The translations under genes were made by a program, and so were the position numbers. Shown here in pieces: positions 6,415-13,565 of a stretch of 16,837 nt of DNA; within the stretch, counting starts at the first letter, position 1; each line of letters starts with the position of its first letter. The stretch is from NCBI GenBank assembly GCA_937951995.1, contig CALGAG010000074.1, positions 1 to 16,837 on the forward strand, given 5' to 3'. The DNA comes from an uncultured Bacillota bacterium (GTDB taxonomy: Bacteria > Bacillota > Clostridia > Tissierellales > Tissierellaceae). The notes beneath the pieces were generated by a model. The model saw nothing but the letters and a program-made list of their open reading frames with translations, did not search any database and was not told where the DNA came from.

Positions 6415-7755
6415 ATGGAGATATCTATACCTGAATATATAGAAAAGATAATTGATAGATTAGAGGGTGCAGGCTTTACTGCATATCTGGTTGGAGGCTG
6501 TGTCAGGGATTTCATATTGGGAAAGCCGCCAGTTGATTACGACCTTGCTACCTCGGCCACGCCAATTCAGATATTGACACTTTTCAAGGACAAGAAAACC
6601 GTTGATATAGGCAGCGAATACGGAACAGTTGTAATCGTGGAGAGGGAAGGCAATGTTGAGATTACAACCTACAGGACTGAAGGCATATATAAGGACGGAA
6701 GACGGCCTGAGAATGTAAGCTTCACAGAGGATATACTTGAGGACCTAAAGAGAAGGGACTTTACAATAAATGCAATGGCATACCATCCTGGACGAGGTTT
6801 GCTGGATCCCTTCAATGGGGTTGAAGACATCAGGGATAATCTGGTAAGATGTGTTGGAAATCCACGGGAGAGGCTTTCGGAAGACCACTTGAGAATATTG
6901 AGGGCAGTGAGATTTGCCACTCAGCTTGATTTTCTGATAGATATCAAGACTGCTGAAGCCTGTATGGATTTGGCTCCCAAGCTTGAAAAGGTAAGCATTG
7001 ACAGAATCAGGGAGGAGTTTTTCAAAATTTTGCTTTCAAAAAAGCCTTCCAGGGGCTTTCTTCTTATGAGAAGCCTGGGGTTACTGAAGGAGGTAATTCC
7101 GGAGTTGATTCCAGCCATAGGATTTGATCAGCGGAATCCCTACCATGACAGGTCTGTTTTTCAGCACACACTGACTGTCATGGACAACACACCACCGGTT
7201 CTTCATGTTAGACTGGCTGCATTGCTCCATGATATTGGGAAACCATACACATTTACCCTTGATGACAGGGGGGTTGGACACTTCTACGGACACGACAAGG
7301 TCAGTGTAAAGATAGGCAAGGAGATAATGGCAAGGCTGAAATGTTCAATAGAGCTGACTGAATGGACCCTTAAGCTGGTTAAAGATCATATGATCCACCA
7401 TCCAGACCTTAAGAAGAAGGGGTTGAAAAGACAGCTGCAGCGAGTTGGAGAAGAAAGGATACAGGATCTGATAGACCTACAAATTGCAGATAGGTTGAGC
7501 AAGAGTGGGAACAGGGATGTTTCAAATCTTTTGGCAAAGCGAAAAGCGATTGATTCAATTCTTGCGGCAAAGGAACCCTTCTGCAGAAAGCATCTTGCCA
7601 TTAATGGGAATGACCTTAAGAAAATGGGCTATACACAGGGGAAAATCATCGGAAAGATACTTGAGTACCTTCTGAATTGTGTTTTGGAAAAGCCTGAGCT
7701 GAACAATAAGGAATCCTTGATGAAGATTGCGGAGGAAATCTATCCTTTGGATTAA
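6415..7755 (+). CDS. cca: CCA-adding tRNA nucleotidyltransferase with HD domain
   Basis: Template-independent polymerase that adds or repairs the 3' CCA of tRNAs. The 446-residue protein has the class II head domain LVGGCVRDFILG (25-36) followed by VDYDLATS, in which Asp41 and Asp43 bind the metal ions. Next come GRRPENVSFTEDILEDLKRRDFTINAMA (flexible loop and nucleotide recognition) and SEDHLRILRAVRFA, the EDxxR element that selects CTP and ATP by amino acid pairing. An HD phosphohydrolase domain begins near residue 245, with LLHDIGKP carrying His272-Asp273. A poly(A) polymerase is the main alternative; the ordering and the EDxxR motif favour CCA addition. ATG at 6415 follows GGAGGT. The HD domain suggests additional phosphatase or phosphodiesterase activity, known in some family members but not proven here. 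It heads the cca-glmM-degV group. Confidence 0.9.
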   Translation: MEISIPEYIEKIIDRLEGAGFTAYLVGGCVRDFILGKPPVDYDLATSATPIQILTLFKDKKTVDIGSEYGTVVIVEREGNVEITTYRTEGIYKDGRRPENVSFTEDILEDLKRRDFTINAMAYHPGRGLLDPFNGVEDIRDNLVRCVGNPRERLSEDHLRILRAVRFATQLDFLIDIKTAEACMDLAPKLEKVSIDRIREEFFKILLSKKPSRGFLLMRSLGLLKEVIPELIPAIGFDQRNPYHDRSVFQHTLTVMDNTPPVLHVRLAALLHDIGKPYTFTLDDRGVGHFYGHDKVSVKIGKEIMARLKCSIELTEWTLKLVKDHMIHHPDLKKKGLKRQLQRVGEERIQDLIDLQIADRLSKSGNRDVSNLLAKRKAIDSILAAKEPFCRKHLAINGNDLKKMGYTQGKIIGKILEYLLNCVLEKPELNNKESLMKIAEEIYPLD

Positions 7756-7782
7756 AATATTAATGATTATGGGGGAATTTTG

Positions 7783-9132
7783 ATGGGAAAATTATTTGGT
7801 ACTGACGGAGTCAGGGGTGTGGCAAATGAAGACCTGACTCCTGAGCTGGCATTTGATATTGGCAGGGCTGGAGCATATGTTCTGGCACGTGAGAAAAAAG
7901 GAAGGGTTCTTGTGGGTAAGGATACCAGAATCTCAGGTGACATGCTGGAGTCTGCCTTGACAGCAGGAATCTGTTCAATGGGACTGGATGTTGAACTGGT
8001 AGGAGTCATGCCTACACCAGCTGTTGCTTATCTTACAAGGAAGCATGGGGCAGTTGCGGGGGTTGTTATTTCTGCATCTCATAACCCAGGAGAGTACAAT
8101 GGAATAAAGTTTTTCAATAGTGATGGGTTGAAGCTCCCTGACTCAACAGAGAATGAAATTGAGGACTTACTGTACAACAAGGGAGAAATAAAGGACAGAC
8201 CAATTAAAAACCTGGTTGGAAGGGTATATATTAACGAGAATGCGGCAGAGGATTACAAGGAATTCCTCAAGTCCACTATTGAAACAGATCTATCAGGTAT
8301 TAAAGTGGCAATGGATTGTGGTCATGGAGCCCTTTATGAAATAGGACCCCAGTTAATTGAAGAAATGGGAGGGGAAGTATTCCCAATCAACACCCAGCCT
8401 GATGGAATGAACATCAATGATGCCTGTGGATCCACCAAGCCCCAGCTTGTGCAGAGGCTTGTCTTGGAAAAGAAGGCGGATATAGGCATTGCCTTTGACG
8501 GTGACGCTGATAGGATAATAGCGGTTGACGAAAAGGGAGATATTATTGACGGTGATCATATACTGGCCATTTGCAGCAAATCCCTCAAGGAAAAGGGTAA
8601 GCTTGCCAAGGATACGGTTGTGGGAACTGTCATGACAAATATGGGCCTTGATGAATTTCTGGGTAATAACGGTATGGATATTGTAAAGACAGCGGTAGGA
8701 GACAGGTATATTCTTGAGGAGATGCTTAGGGAAGGTTACTCCCTGGGTGGAGAACAATCCGGCCACATAATCTTCCTCCAGCACAACACAACAGGTGATG
8801 GCTTGGCGACGGCACTTCAACTGATTCAGGTAATCAAGGAAACTGGACAGAAGGCTTCAGACCTGAATGGATTGATGAAGAATTACCCTCAGGTCCTTGT
8901 AAACGCCAAGGTGGAGAATTCATACAAGACAAAGTACATGGAAATACCTGAAATCAAGGAAGAAATCCTAAAGCTTGAAAATTATTTTAAAGGTGAGGGT
9001 AGGGTCTTGATAAGACCTTCTGGAACGGAGCCTCTTGTCAGGGTAATGATAGAGGGAAAGAACCAGGATACAATATCTGAAAAAGCCCACCAGCTTGCTG
9101 CATTCATTGAATCAGTGATAGGACCAAAATAA
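7783..9132 (+). CDS. glmM: Phosphoglucosamine mutase GlmM
   Basis: Converts glucosamine-6-phosphate to glucosamine-1-phosphate, the precursor of UDP-GlcNAc for peptidoglycan and other surface polymers. The 449 residues match the family. Visible are the N-terminal LFGTDGVRGVAN, the phosphoserine loop ISASHNPGEYNGIKF with Ser99 as phosphate carrier, the Mg-binding DGDADR (239-244), the sugar loop GGEQSGH (322-328) and the phosphate-binding RPSGTEPLVRVM near the C terminus. I chose ATG at 7783, 7 nt after the GGGGG ribosome binding site (7771-7775); an in-frame TTG immediately before it is possible but adds one residue only. It lies 27 nt after cca and 16 nt before degV. GlmS is not adjacent. 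Confidence 0.97.
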   Translation: MGKLFGTDGVRGVANEDLTPELAFDIGRAGAYVLAREKKGRVLVGKDTRISGDMLESALTAGICSMGLDVELVGVMPTPAVAYLTRKHGAVAGVVISASHNPGEYNGIKFFNSDGLKLPDSTENEIEDLLYNKGEIKDRPIKNLVGRVYINENAAEDYKEFLKSTIETDLSGIKVAMDCGHGALYEIGPQLIEEMGGEVFPINTQPDGMNINDACGSTKPQLVQRLVLEKKADIGIAFDGDADRIIAVDEKGDIIDGDHILAICSKSLKEKGKLAKDTVVGTVMTNMGLDEFLGNNGMDIVKTAVGDRYILEEMLREGYSLGGEQSGHIIFLQHNTTGDGLATALQLIQVIKETGQKASDLNGLMKNYPQVLVNAKVENSYKTKYMEIPEIKEEILKLENYFKGEGRVLIRPSGTEPLVRVMIEGKNQDTISEKAHQLAAFIESVIGPK

Positions 9133-9148
9133 GTCAGGGAGTGATGAT

Positions 9149-9982
9149 ATGGTAAATAAGATCGTAGCAGACAGCAGCTGTGATACAAACGAACAATTGG
9201 ACGTATTTATGGAGGTTCACAAGGTTCCATTCAAGATTGACATAGATGAGAGGACCTTTACGGATGATGAGGCAATTGATATGAAGGATTTTGTTGCTAC
9301 CATGAAGGCAAGTCCAAATCCAATCAAGTCATCATGTCCTTCACCTGGAGATTTCAAGGATTCTTACGGGGATGCAGACAATGTTTTCGTTGTTACAATT
9401 TCAAAGGAGCTCTCAGGAACATATAACAGTGCTATGCTTGCAAAGGAAATGGTAGTGGAGGAGCATGAGGACCAGTTTGTACACGTATTCAATTCAAAGT
9501 CGGCAAGTGTCGGGGAAACACTGACTGCCATGAAGATTCAGGAGTGCTTGAACAATGGCATGACCAGGGAGGAAATAGTCCAGACAGTGGAAAGCTACAT
9601 CGATGCCACTAAGACATTTTTCATTTCAGAGGACCTGAGCAACCTGATCAAGAATGGTCGAATATCAAAGACACAGGGTCTGATTGCAAATGTGCTAAAC
9701 ATTAAACCAATTATGAGGGCGACTGATGATGGTAACATTGAAGCTGTTGAGAAGGTAAGAGGCAGTAAAAAGGCCTTTAAGAGACTTGCGGAAATAATCG
9801 GGGAGACGGCGGTTGACTTTGAGGACAGAATTGTTGCCATATCACATGCAAATGCTTTGGATAAGGTCCAAGACCTTAAAAAAGACCTGGAAAAATACAG
9901 TTTCAAGGATGTAATCATAGTGGAGACCAAAGGACTTTCCACTGCGTATGTAAATGATGGTGGGATAATAGTATCCTTTTAG
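9149..9982 (+). CDS. DegV family fatty-acid-binding protein
   Basis: DegV/FakB proteins bind a single fatty acid in a buried tunnel; those paired with FakA present it for phosphorylation. The 277-residue protein has the family start (IVADSSCD, residues 5-12), the ligand-site serines in IKSSCPSPGDF (59-69), the TISKELSGTYNSA motif (83-95), NSKSASVG (115-122), and the LIKNGRISKTQGLIANVLNIKPI block (166-188). The usual C-terminal GTHTGPGA-type motif is absent; the protein instead ends STAYVNDGGIIVSF, so carboxylate contacts may differ. ATG at 9149 follows AGGGAG by 7 nt. It is 16 nt from glmM and probably cotranscribed. No FakA kinase gene is in the window, so exogenous fatty acid uptake is only an inference. 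No terminator is visible behind it. Confidence 0.88.
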   Translation: MVNKIVADSSCDTNEQLDVFMEVHKVPFKIDIDERTFTDDEAIDMKDFVATMKASPNPIKSSCPSPGDFKDSYGDADNVFVVTISKELSGTYNSAMLAKEMVVEEHEDQFVHVFNSKSASVGETLTAMKIQECLNNGMTREEIVQTVESYIDATKTFFISEDLSNLIKNGRISKTQGLIANVLNIKPIMRATDDGNIEAVEKVRGSKKAFKRLAEIIGETAVDFEDRIVAISHANALDKVQDLKKDLEKYSFKDVIIVETKGLSTAYVNDGGIIVSF

Positions 9983-10020
9983 GTATCTTAAAAAAGTTGA
10001 GGGATTTGGCAAAAAAATAA

Positions 10021-10048
10021 TTGACAAATCACTTTTCGATGTTATAAT
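10021..10048 (+). promoter_or_regulatory. Strong sigma-A promoter of tRNA-Leu
   Basis: A perfect -35 box TTGACA (10021-10026) and a perfect -10 box TATAAT (10043-10048) are separated by 16 bp. This is the best promoter in the window, and it sits about 35 bp before the mature tRNA 5' end, giving a short leader. Confidence 0.9.
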
Positions 10049-10082
10049 AGTAAGAGTGAGTGATATTCACTTTACATTTCAT

Positions 10083-10166
10083 GCGGGAATGGCGGAATTG
10101 GCAGACGCGCTAGACTTAGGATCTAGTGTCATTGACGTGGGGGTTCAAGTCCTCTTTCCCGCACCA
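10083..10166 (+). tRNA. tRNA-Leu (anticodon UAG)
   Basis: Full class II tRNA cloverleaf of 84 nt. The acceptor arm pairs GCGGGAA (10083-10089) with TTCCCGC. The anticodon stem CTAGA/TCTAG encloses the loop CTTAGGA, giving anticodon UAG, which reads CUA and other CUN leucine codons. A long variable arm (GTC-ATT-GAC) is as expected for leucine, and the T loop contains GGTTCAAGT. The 3' CCA is encoded in the gene. It is a single-gene unit with its own promoter and terminator. Confidence 0.97.
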
Positions 10167-10170
10167 GATT

Positions 10171-10200
10171 AAACCAGTGGTTATTGCCATTGGTTTTTTT
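10171..10200 (+). terminator. Rho-independent terminator of tRNA-Leu
   Basis: AAACCAGTGG (10171-10180) pairs with CCATTGGTTT (10187-10196) with one G-U wobble and loop TTATTG. Seven T (10194-10200) form the tail, overlapping the stem end. It begins 4 nt after the tRNA CCA end. Confidence 0.88.
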
Positions 10201-10250
10201 CATATGAGTATTGGGAAAGCTTCTTAATGTGTAAGATATGCTTTTCTACA

Positions 10251-10281
10251 TATACCAAAATTGTTGCGTATATGGTATAAT
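10251..10281 (+). promoter_or_regulatory. tig promoter with overlapping inverted repeat
   Basis: An extended -10, TGGTATAAT (10273-10281), lies 58 bp before tig and has no good -35 box. Perfect 7-bp inverted arms TATACCA (10251-10257) and TGGTATA (10273-10279) with a 15-bp spacer cover the -35 to -10 region, a usual place for a repressor. The sequence matches neither the HrcA CIRCE element nor the CtsR heptad repeat, so if it is an operator the regulator is unknown. Because the right arm is mostly the -10 box itself, chance is a real alternative. Confidence 0.55.
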
Positions 10282-10339
10282 ACTATGATGGAGACTAAAA
10301 TTCGGATCAGAATAAAAAAATATACTAGGGGGTTCATCA

Positions 10340-11635
10340 ATGAAGGCAGTTTTTGAAAAGAAGGAAAAAAATACGGTACACTTTAATATGGAATTACCAG
10401 CTGGTGATTTTGAGAAGGCTCTTCAACAGACATATCTAAAGAACAGGGGAAGATTCAATATCCCTGGCTTCAGAAAAGGCAAGGTACCAAGAAAAATCAT
10501 CGAAATGAATTTTGGAGAGGAAATCTTCTATGAAGATGCAATCAATATGTTGCTACCAGACGCTTACTCAAGTGCAATAGAAGAGCTTGAGCTGGAGCCG
10601 GTGGATAGCCCAGAGGTTGATGTGGAAGAGATAAAGAATGGCGAACCCATAAAGGTAAACTTCAGTGTTGAAGTGAAACCTGAGGTAAAACTTGGCGACT
10701 ATAGCGAAATTGAGCTTGAAAAGGTGGACTATTCAGTAACCGATGAAATGGTCAAGGCAGAGCTTGAGAAGGCAAGGGACATGAACTCAAGGATGGTTGA
10801 TGCCGGAGATAGGGAAGTACAGGAAGGCGACATTCTTACAATAGACTTTGCTGGATTTGTTGATGGGGACCAGTTCCCGGGAGGAACAGCAGAGGACCAG
10901 ACTCTTGAAATCGGTGCAGGACAGTTCATTCCAGGCTTTGAAGAGGGTCTGGTAGGTAAATCCAAGGGTGAGGAAGTGGATGTTGAAGTGACATTCCCAG
11001 AGGAATACCACGAGGAATCACTTAAGGGAAAACCTGCTGTATTCAAGGTTACAATAAAGGAAATCAAGGTTAAGGAGCTTCCTGAGCTTGATGATGAGTT
11101 TGCCAAGGATGTAAGTGAGTTCGATACTATTGAAGAATACAAGAACAACCTAAAGGAAGAGCTTGCCAAGTCACTTGAAAATCAGGAAAGAATTGAGACT
11201 GAGAATAATCTTGTGGACAAGGTTGTTGAGTTGTCAGAGGTTGAGATACCTGAGGCAATGATCCAGACTCAGGTTGAGAATGAGATCAAGGACTTTGAAT
11301 ATAGGGTTAAGAATCAGGGCTTTGAGCTAGATCAATACCTTGAGCTTACTGGTACAACTATGAGCGACCTTGAGCTAAACTTCAGGCCTATGGCAGAAAA
11401 AAGGGTTAAGGCAGACCTTGTACTTGAAGCAATAGCTGAGGCTGAAGGTGTGCAGGTGACAGATGAGGACCTGGATGCTGAGCTTGAAAAAATGGCTGAC
11501 CAGTACAATCAAGTTGAAAACAAGGATAATTTCATAGAGCAAATGAAAAAAGGAGATTTAGGATTCCTTAAAGCGGGTATATCCAATACCAAGGTTTTGG
11601 AGTTGCTGAAGGAAAAAGTTAAGTATATTGGATAG
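10340..11635 (+). CDS. tig: Trigger factor (ribosome-associated chaperone, peptidyl-prolyl isomerase)
   Basis: Binds ribosomal protein L23 at the exit tunnel and shields nascent chains. The 431 residues show the three family domains. The N-terminal ribosome-binding domain (about 1-115) has the signature GFRKGKVP (43-50). The FKBP-type isomerase domain (about 155-245) includes GDILTIDFAGFVDG and FIPGFEEGLVGKSKGEE. The helical C-terminal chaperone arms (about 250-431) are rich in Glu and Lys. ATG at 10340 follows AGGGGG (10327-10332) by 7 nt. clpP starts 11 nt downstream, and the clpP ribosome binding site overlaps the tig stop codon, so the two are cotranscribed. The tig-clpP-clpX-lon order is common in bacteria and groups folding with proteolysis. 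Confidence 0.97.
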   Translation: MKAVFEKKEKNTVHFNMELPAGDFEKALQQTYLKNRGRFNIPGFRKGKVPRKIIEMNFGEEIFYEDAINMLLPDAYSSAIEELELEPVDSPEVDVEEIKNGEPIKVNFSVEVKPEVKLGDYSEIELEKVDYSVTDEMVKAELEKARDMNSRMVDAGDREVQEGDILTIDFAGFVDGDQFPGGTAEDQTLEIGAGQFIPGFEEGLVGKSKGEEVDVEVTFPEEYHEESLKGKPAVFKVTIKEIKVKELPELDDEFAKDVSEFDTIEEYKNNLKEELAKSLENQERIETENNLVDKVVELSEVEIPEAMIQTQVENEIKDFEYRVKNQGFELDQYLELTGTTMSDLELNFRPMAEKRVKADLVLEAIAEAEGVQVTDEDLDAELEKMADQYNQVENKDNFIEQMKKGDLGFLKAGISNTKVLELLKEKVKYIG

Positions 11636-11646
11636 GAGGATTTAAT

Positions 11647-12231
11647 ATGTCATTGGTTCCAATAGTTGTAGAACAGACCAACAGGGGAGAAAGATCATAC
11701 GATATTTATTCCAGACTGCTAAAGGATAGAATAATAATTCTAGGTTCAGAAATCAATGATGTGGTGGCTGACCTTGTAGTGGCTCAGTTGCTGTTTCTTG
11801 AGGCTGATGATCCTGAAAAGGATATACAGATTTATATCAACAGCCCAGGTGGATCTGTAAGTGCTGGATTTGCAATATATGACACGATTCAATATATCAA
11901 GCCGGATGTCACTACCATATGTATTGGTAGAGCAGCTAGCATGGGAGCATTCCTGCTGGCAGCCGGAACAAAGGGCAAGAGGTTTGCGCTGCCCAATTCG
12001 GACATCATGATTCATCAGCCACTGGGTGGAGCTCAGGGACAGGCTGAGGATATCAGAATACAGGCAGAGAAAATCATTGAAATCAGGGAAAGAATTAACA
12101 GAATACTTTCTGAGAGAACAGGACAACCCCTGGATAGAATAGCAAAGGATACAGACAGGGATTATTATATGAGTGCTGCAGAAGCTGTGGAGTATGGAAT
12201 AATCGATGCTGTTATGGAGAGAAAGAAATAG
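11647..12231 (+). CDS. clpP: ATP-dependent Clp protease proteolytic subunit ClpP
   Basis: Serine peptidase that forms a double heptameric barrel and degrades substrates threaded in by ClpX or other Clp ATPases. The 194 residues match the mature family length. The catalytic triad is Ser98 in GRAASMGAF, His123 in MIHQPLGG and Asp172 in DTDRDYYMS. The NSPGGSVSAG segment (65-74) forms the oxyanion region. The N-terminal VPIVVEQTNRGERSYDIYSRLL gives the axial loop, and a short propeptide may be removed. AGGAGG (11634-11639) precedes ATG at 11647 by 7 nt. clpX follows after 10 nt, so partner subunits are made from one transcript. Confidence 0.98.
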   Translation: MSLVPIVVEQTNRGERSYDIYSRLLKDRIIILGSEINDVVADLVVAQLLFLEADDPEKDIQIYINSPGGSVSAGFAIYDTIQYIKPDVTTICIGRAASMGAFLLAAGTKGKRFALPNSDIMIHQPLGGAQGQAEDIRIQAEKIIEIRERINRILSERTGQPLDRIAKDTDRDYYMSAAEAVEYGIIDAVMERKK

Positions 12232-12241
12232 AGGTGATTCC

Positions 12242-13519
12242 ATGGCAAAAAATGATGACAAGCAACTTAGATGCTCTTTCTGCGGGAAACCACAGGATCA
12301 GGTTAAAAGACTTATAGCAGGTCCAAATGTGTATATCTGCAATGAGTGCATCGAGCTGTGTCAGGAAATAATCGACGAGGAGTTTGTTGATTACAATCAG
12401 GATTACGAATTAAGTGACCTTCCCAAGCCCTCAGGCATAAAGGAGACACTTGATGAATATGTAATTCAGCAGGAGAGGGCAAAAAGGAATCTTGCAGTGG
12501 CGGTATACAACCACTACAAGAGGATTAATAGAAAGGTATCAAAATCAGAGGACGTTGAGCTTCAAAAGAGTAATATTCTTATGATAGGACCAACAGGTTC
12601 AGGTAAAACTCTACTTGCTCAGACCCTGGCCAGAATTTTGAATGTTCCATTTGCAATAGCGGATGCTACTTCACTTACTGAGGCGGGCTATGTAGGGGAG
12701 GATGTGGAGAACATCATCCTAAAGCTTATTCAGGCAGCTGATTACGATATCGAAAAGGCAGAAAAGGGTATAGTATATATAGATGAGATTGACAAGGTAG
12801 CTAGAAAAACAGAGAATCCATCCATTACGAGAGATGTAAGTGGAGAGGGAGTTCAACAGGCACTTCTTAAGATTCTTGAAGGTACCGTGGCCAATGTACC
12901 TCCTCAGGGTGGCAGGAAGCATCCACACCAGGAGTTCATCCAGATCGACACAACAAACATCCTATTCATTGTAGGTGGAGCATTTGACGGCTTGGATAGT
13001 ATCATACAATCCAGGGTTGGCAAAAAGACCATGGGCTTTGGAGCAGAGGTTAAGTCAAGGAAGAAAAACATTGGTGAGCTGTTGAAGCAAATTCAGCCTG
13101 AAGACCTTATTAAATTCGGATTGATTCCAGAATTCGTTGGAAGATTGCCGGTTTTGGCAACTCTGGAAGAACTGGATGAAGACGCTTTGGTTAGAATTCT
13201 GACGGAACCCAGGAATGCGCTTGTGAAGCAATACACCCAGCTATTCAGCATGGATGACATTGAGCTTGAATTTGAAGATGAAGCACTGACTCTTATAGCC
13301 AGAAAGGCCATAGAGAGAAAAACAGGTGCCAGAGGTCTAAGGAGCATAATTGAAGAAAAAATGCTTGATATAATGTATGAGCTTCCAACAATGGAAAATG
13401 TTCAAAAATGCATTGTAACCAAGGATACAATTGAAAATGGAACAGAGCCTACCCTTGTACTAGCAGACAAGAAGAAAAGTAGGACAAAAGAAAATGGCAG
13501 TAAGGAATCTGCATCATAA
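12242..13519 (+). CDS. clpX: ATP-dependent Clp protease ATP-binding subunit ClpX
   Basis: Hexameric AAA+ unfoldase that recognises tagged or native substrates and feeds ClpP. The 425-residue protein begins with the C4 zinc-binding domain (Cys11, Cys14, Cys33, Cys36) that dimerises and binds adaptors. The AAA+ module has Walker A GPTGSGKT (116-123), pore loop GYVG (149-152), Walker B IVYIDEID (177-184), the RKH pore loop (225-227) and the sensor 2 GARGLRS. The ClpP-docking loop reads MGFG (264-267) in place of the E. coli IGFG. ATG at 12242 follows GAGGTG (12231-12236); an in-frame ATG at 12206 lies inside clpP, lacks a ribosome binding site, and was not chosen. A short Lys- and Ser-rich tail ends the protein. 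Confidence 0.97.
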   Translation: MAKNDDKQLRCSFCGKPQDQVKRLIAGPNVYICNECIELCQEIIDEEFVDYNQDYELSDLPKPSGIKETLDEYVIQQERAKRNLAVAVYNHYKRINRKVSKSEDVELQKSNILMIGPTGSGKTLLAQTLARILNVPFAIADATSLTEAGYVGEDVENIILKLIQAADYDIEKAEKGIVYIDEIDKVARKTENPSITRDVSGEGVQQALLKILEGTVANVPPQGGRKHPHQEFIQIDTTNILFIVGGAFDGLDSIIQSRVGKKTMGFGAEVKSRKKNIGELLKQIQPEDLIKFGLIPEFVGRLPVLATLEELDEDALVRILTEPRNALVKQYTQLFSMDDIELEFEDEALTLIARKAIERKTGARGLRSIIEEKMLDIMYELPTMENVQKCIVTKDTIENGTEPTLVLADKKKSRTKENGSKESAS

Positions 13520-13521
13520 AG

Positions 13522-13546
13522 GCTCACAACTGTGAGCTTTTATTTT
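13522..13546 (+). terminator. Short hairpin with T-rich tail between clpX and lon (weak terminator or attenuator)
   Basis: GCTCAC (13522-13527) and GTGAGC (13532-13537) pair around an AACT loop, followed by TTTTATTTT (13538-13546). The stem has six pairs and the T tract is broken by one A, so termination is probably partial. It lies 2 nt after the clpX stop and 7 nt before the lon ribosome binding site, with no clear new promoter between, which suits tuning of lon expression relative to clpX. Confidence 0.55.
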
Positions 13547-13565
13547 GCATTTAGGAGGGACGAAA

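Noticed and set aside
8353..8820. Open minus-strand frame of 155 codons opposite glmM
   Set aside because: It covers the conserved Mg-binding and sugar-binding segments of GlmM, and the translation has no recognisable domain or start signal.
10059..10071. Small palindrome AGTGA-TAT-TCACT in the tRNA-Leu leader
   Set aside because: Five-base arms with a 3-nt gap in a short leader are expected by chance, and nothing around it suggests an operator.
11746..12261. Open minus-strand frame of 171 codons opposite clpP
   Set aside because: It is antisense to fully conserved clpP sequence, has no good ribosome binding site, and its translation looks like a shadow of the clpP codons rather than a protein.
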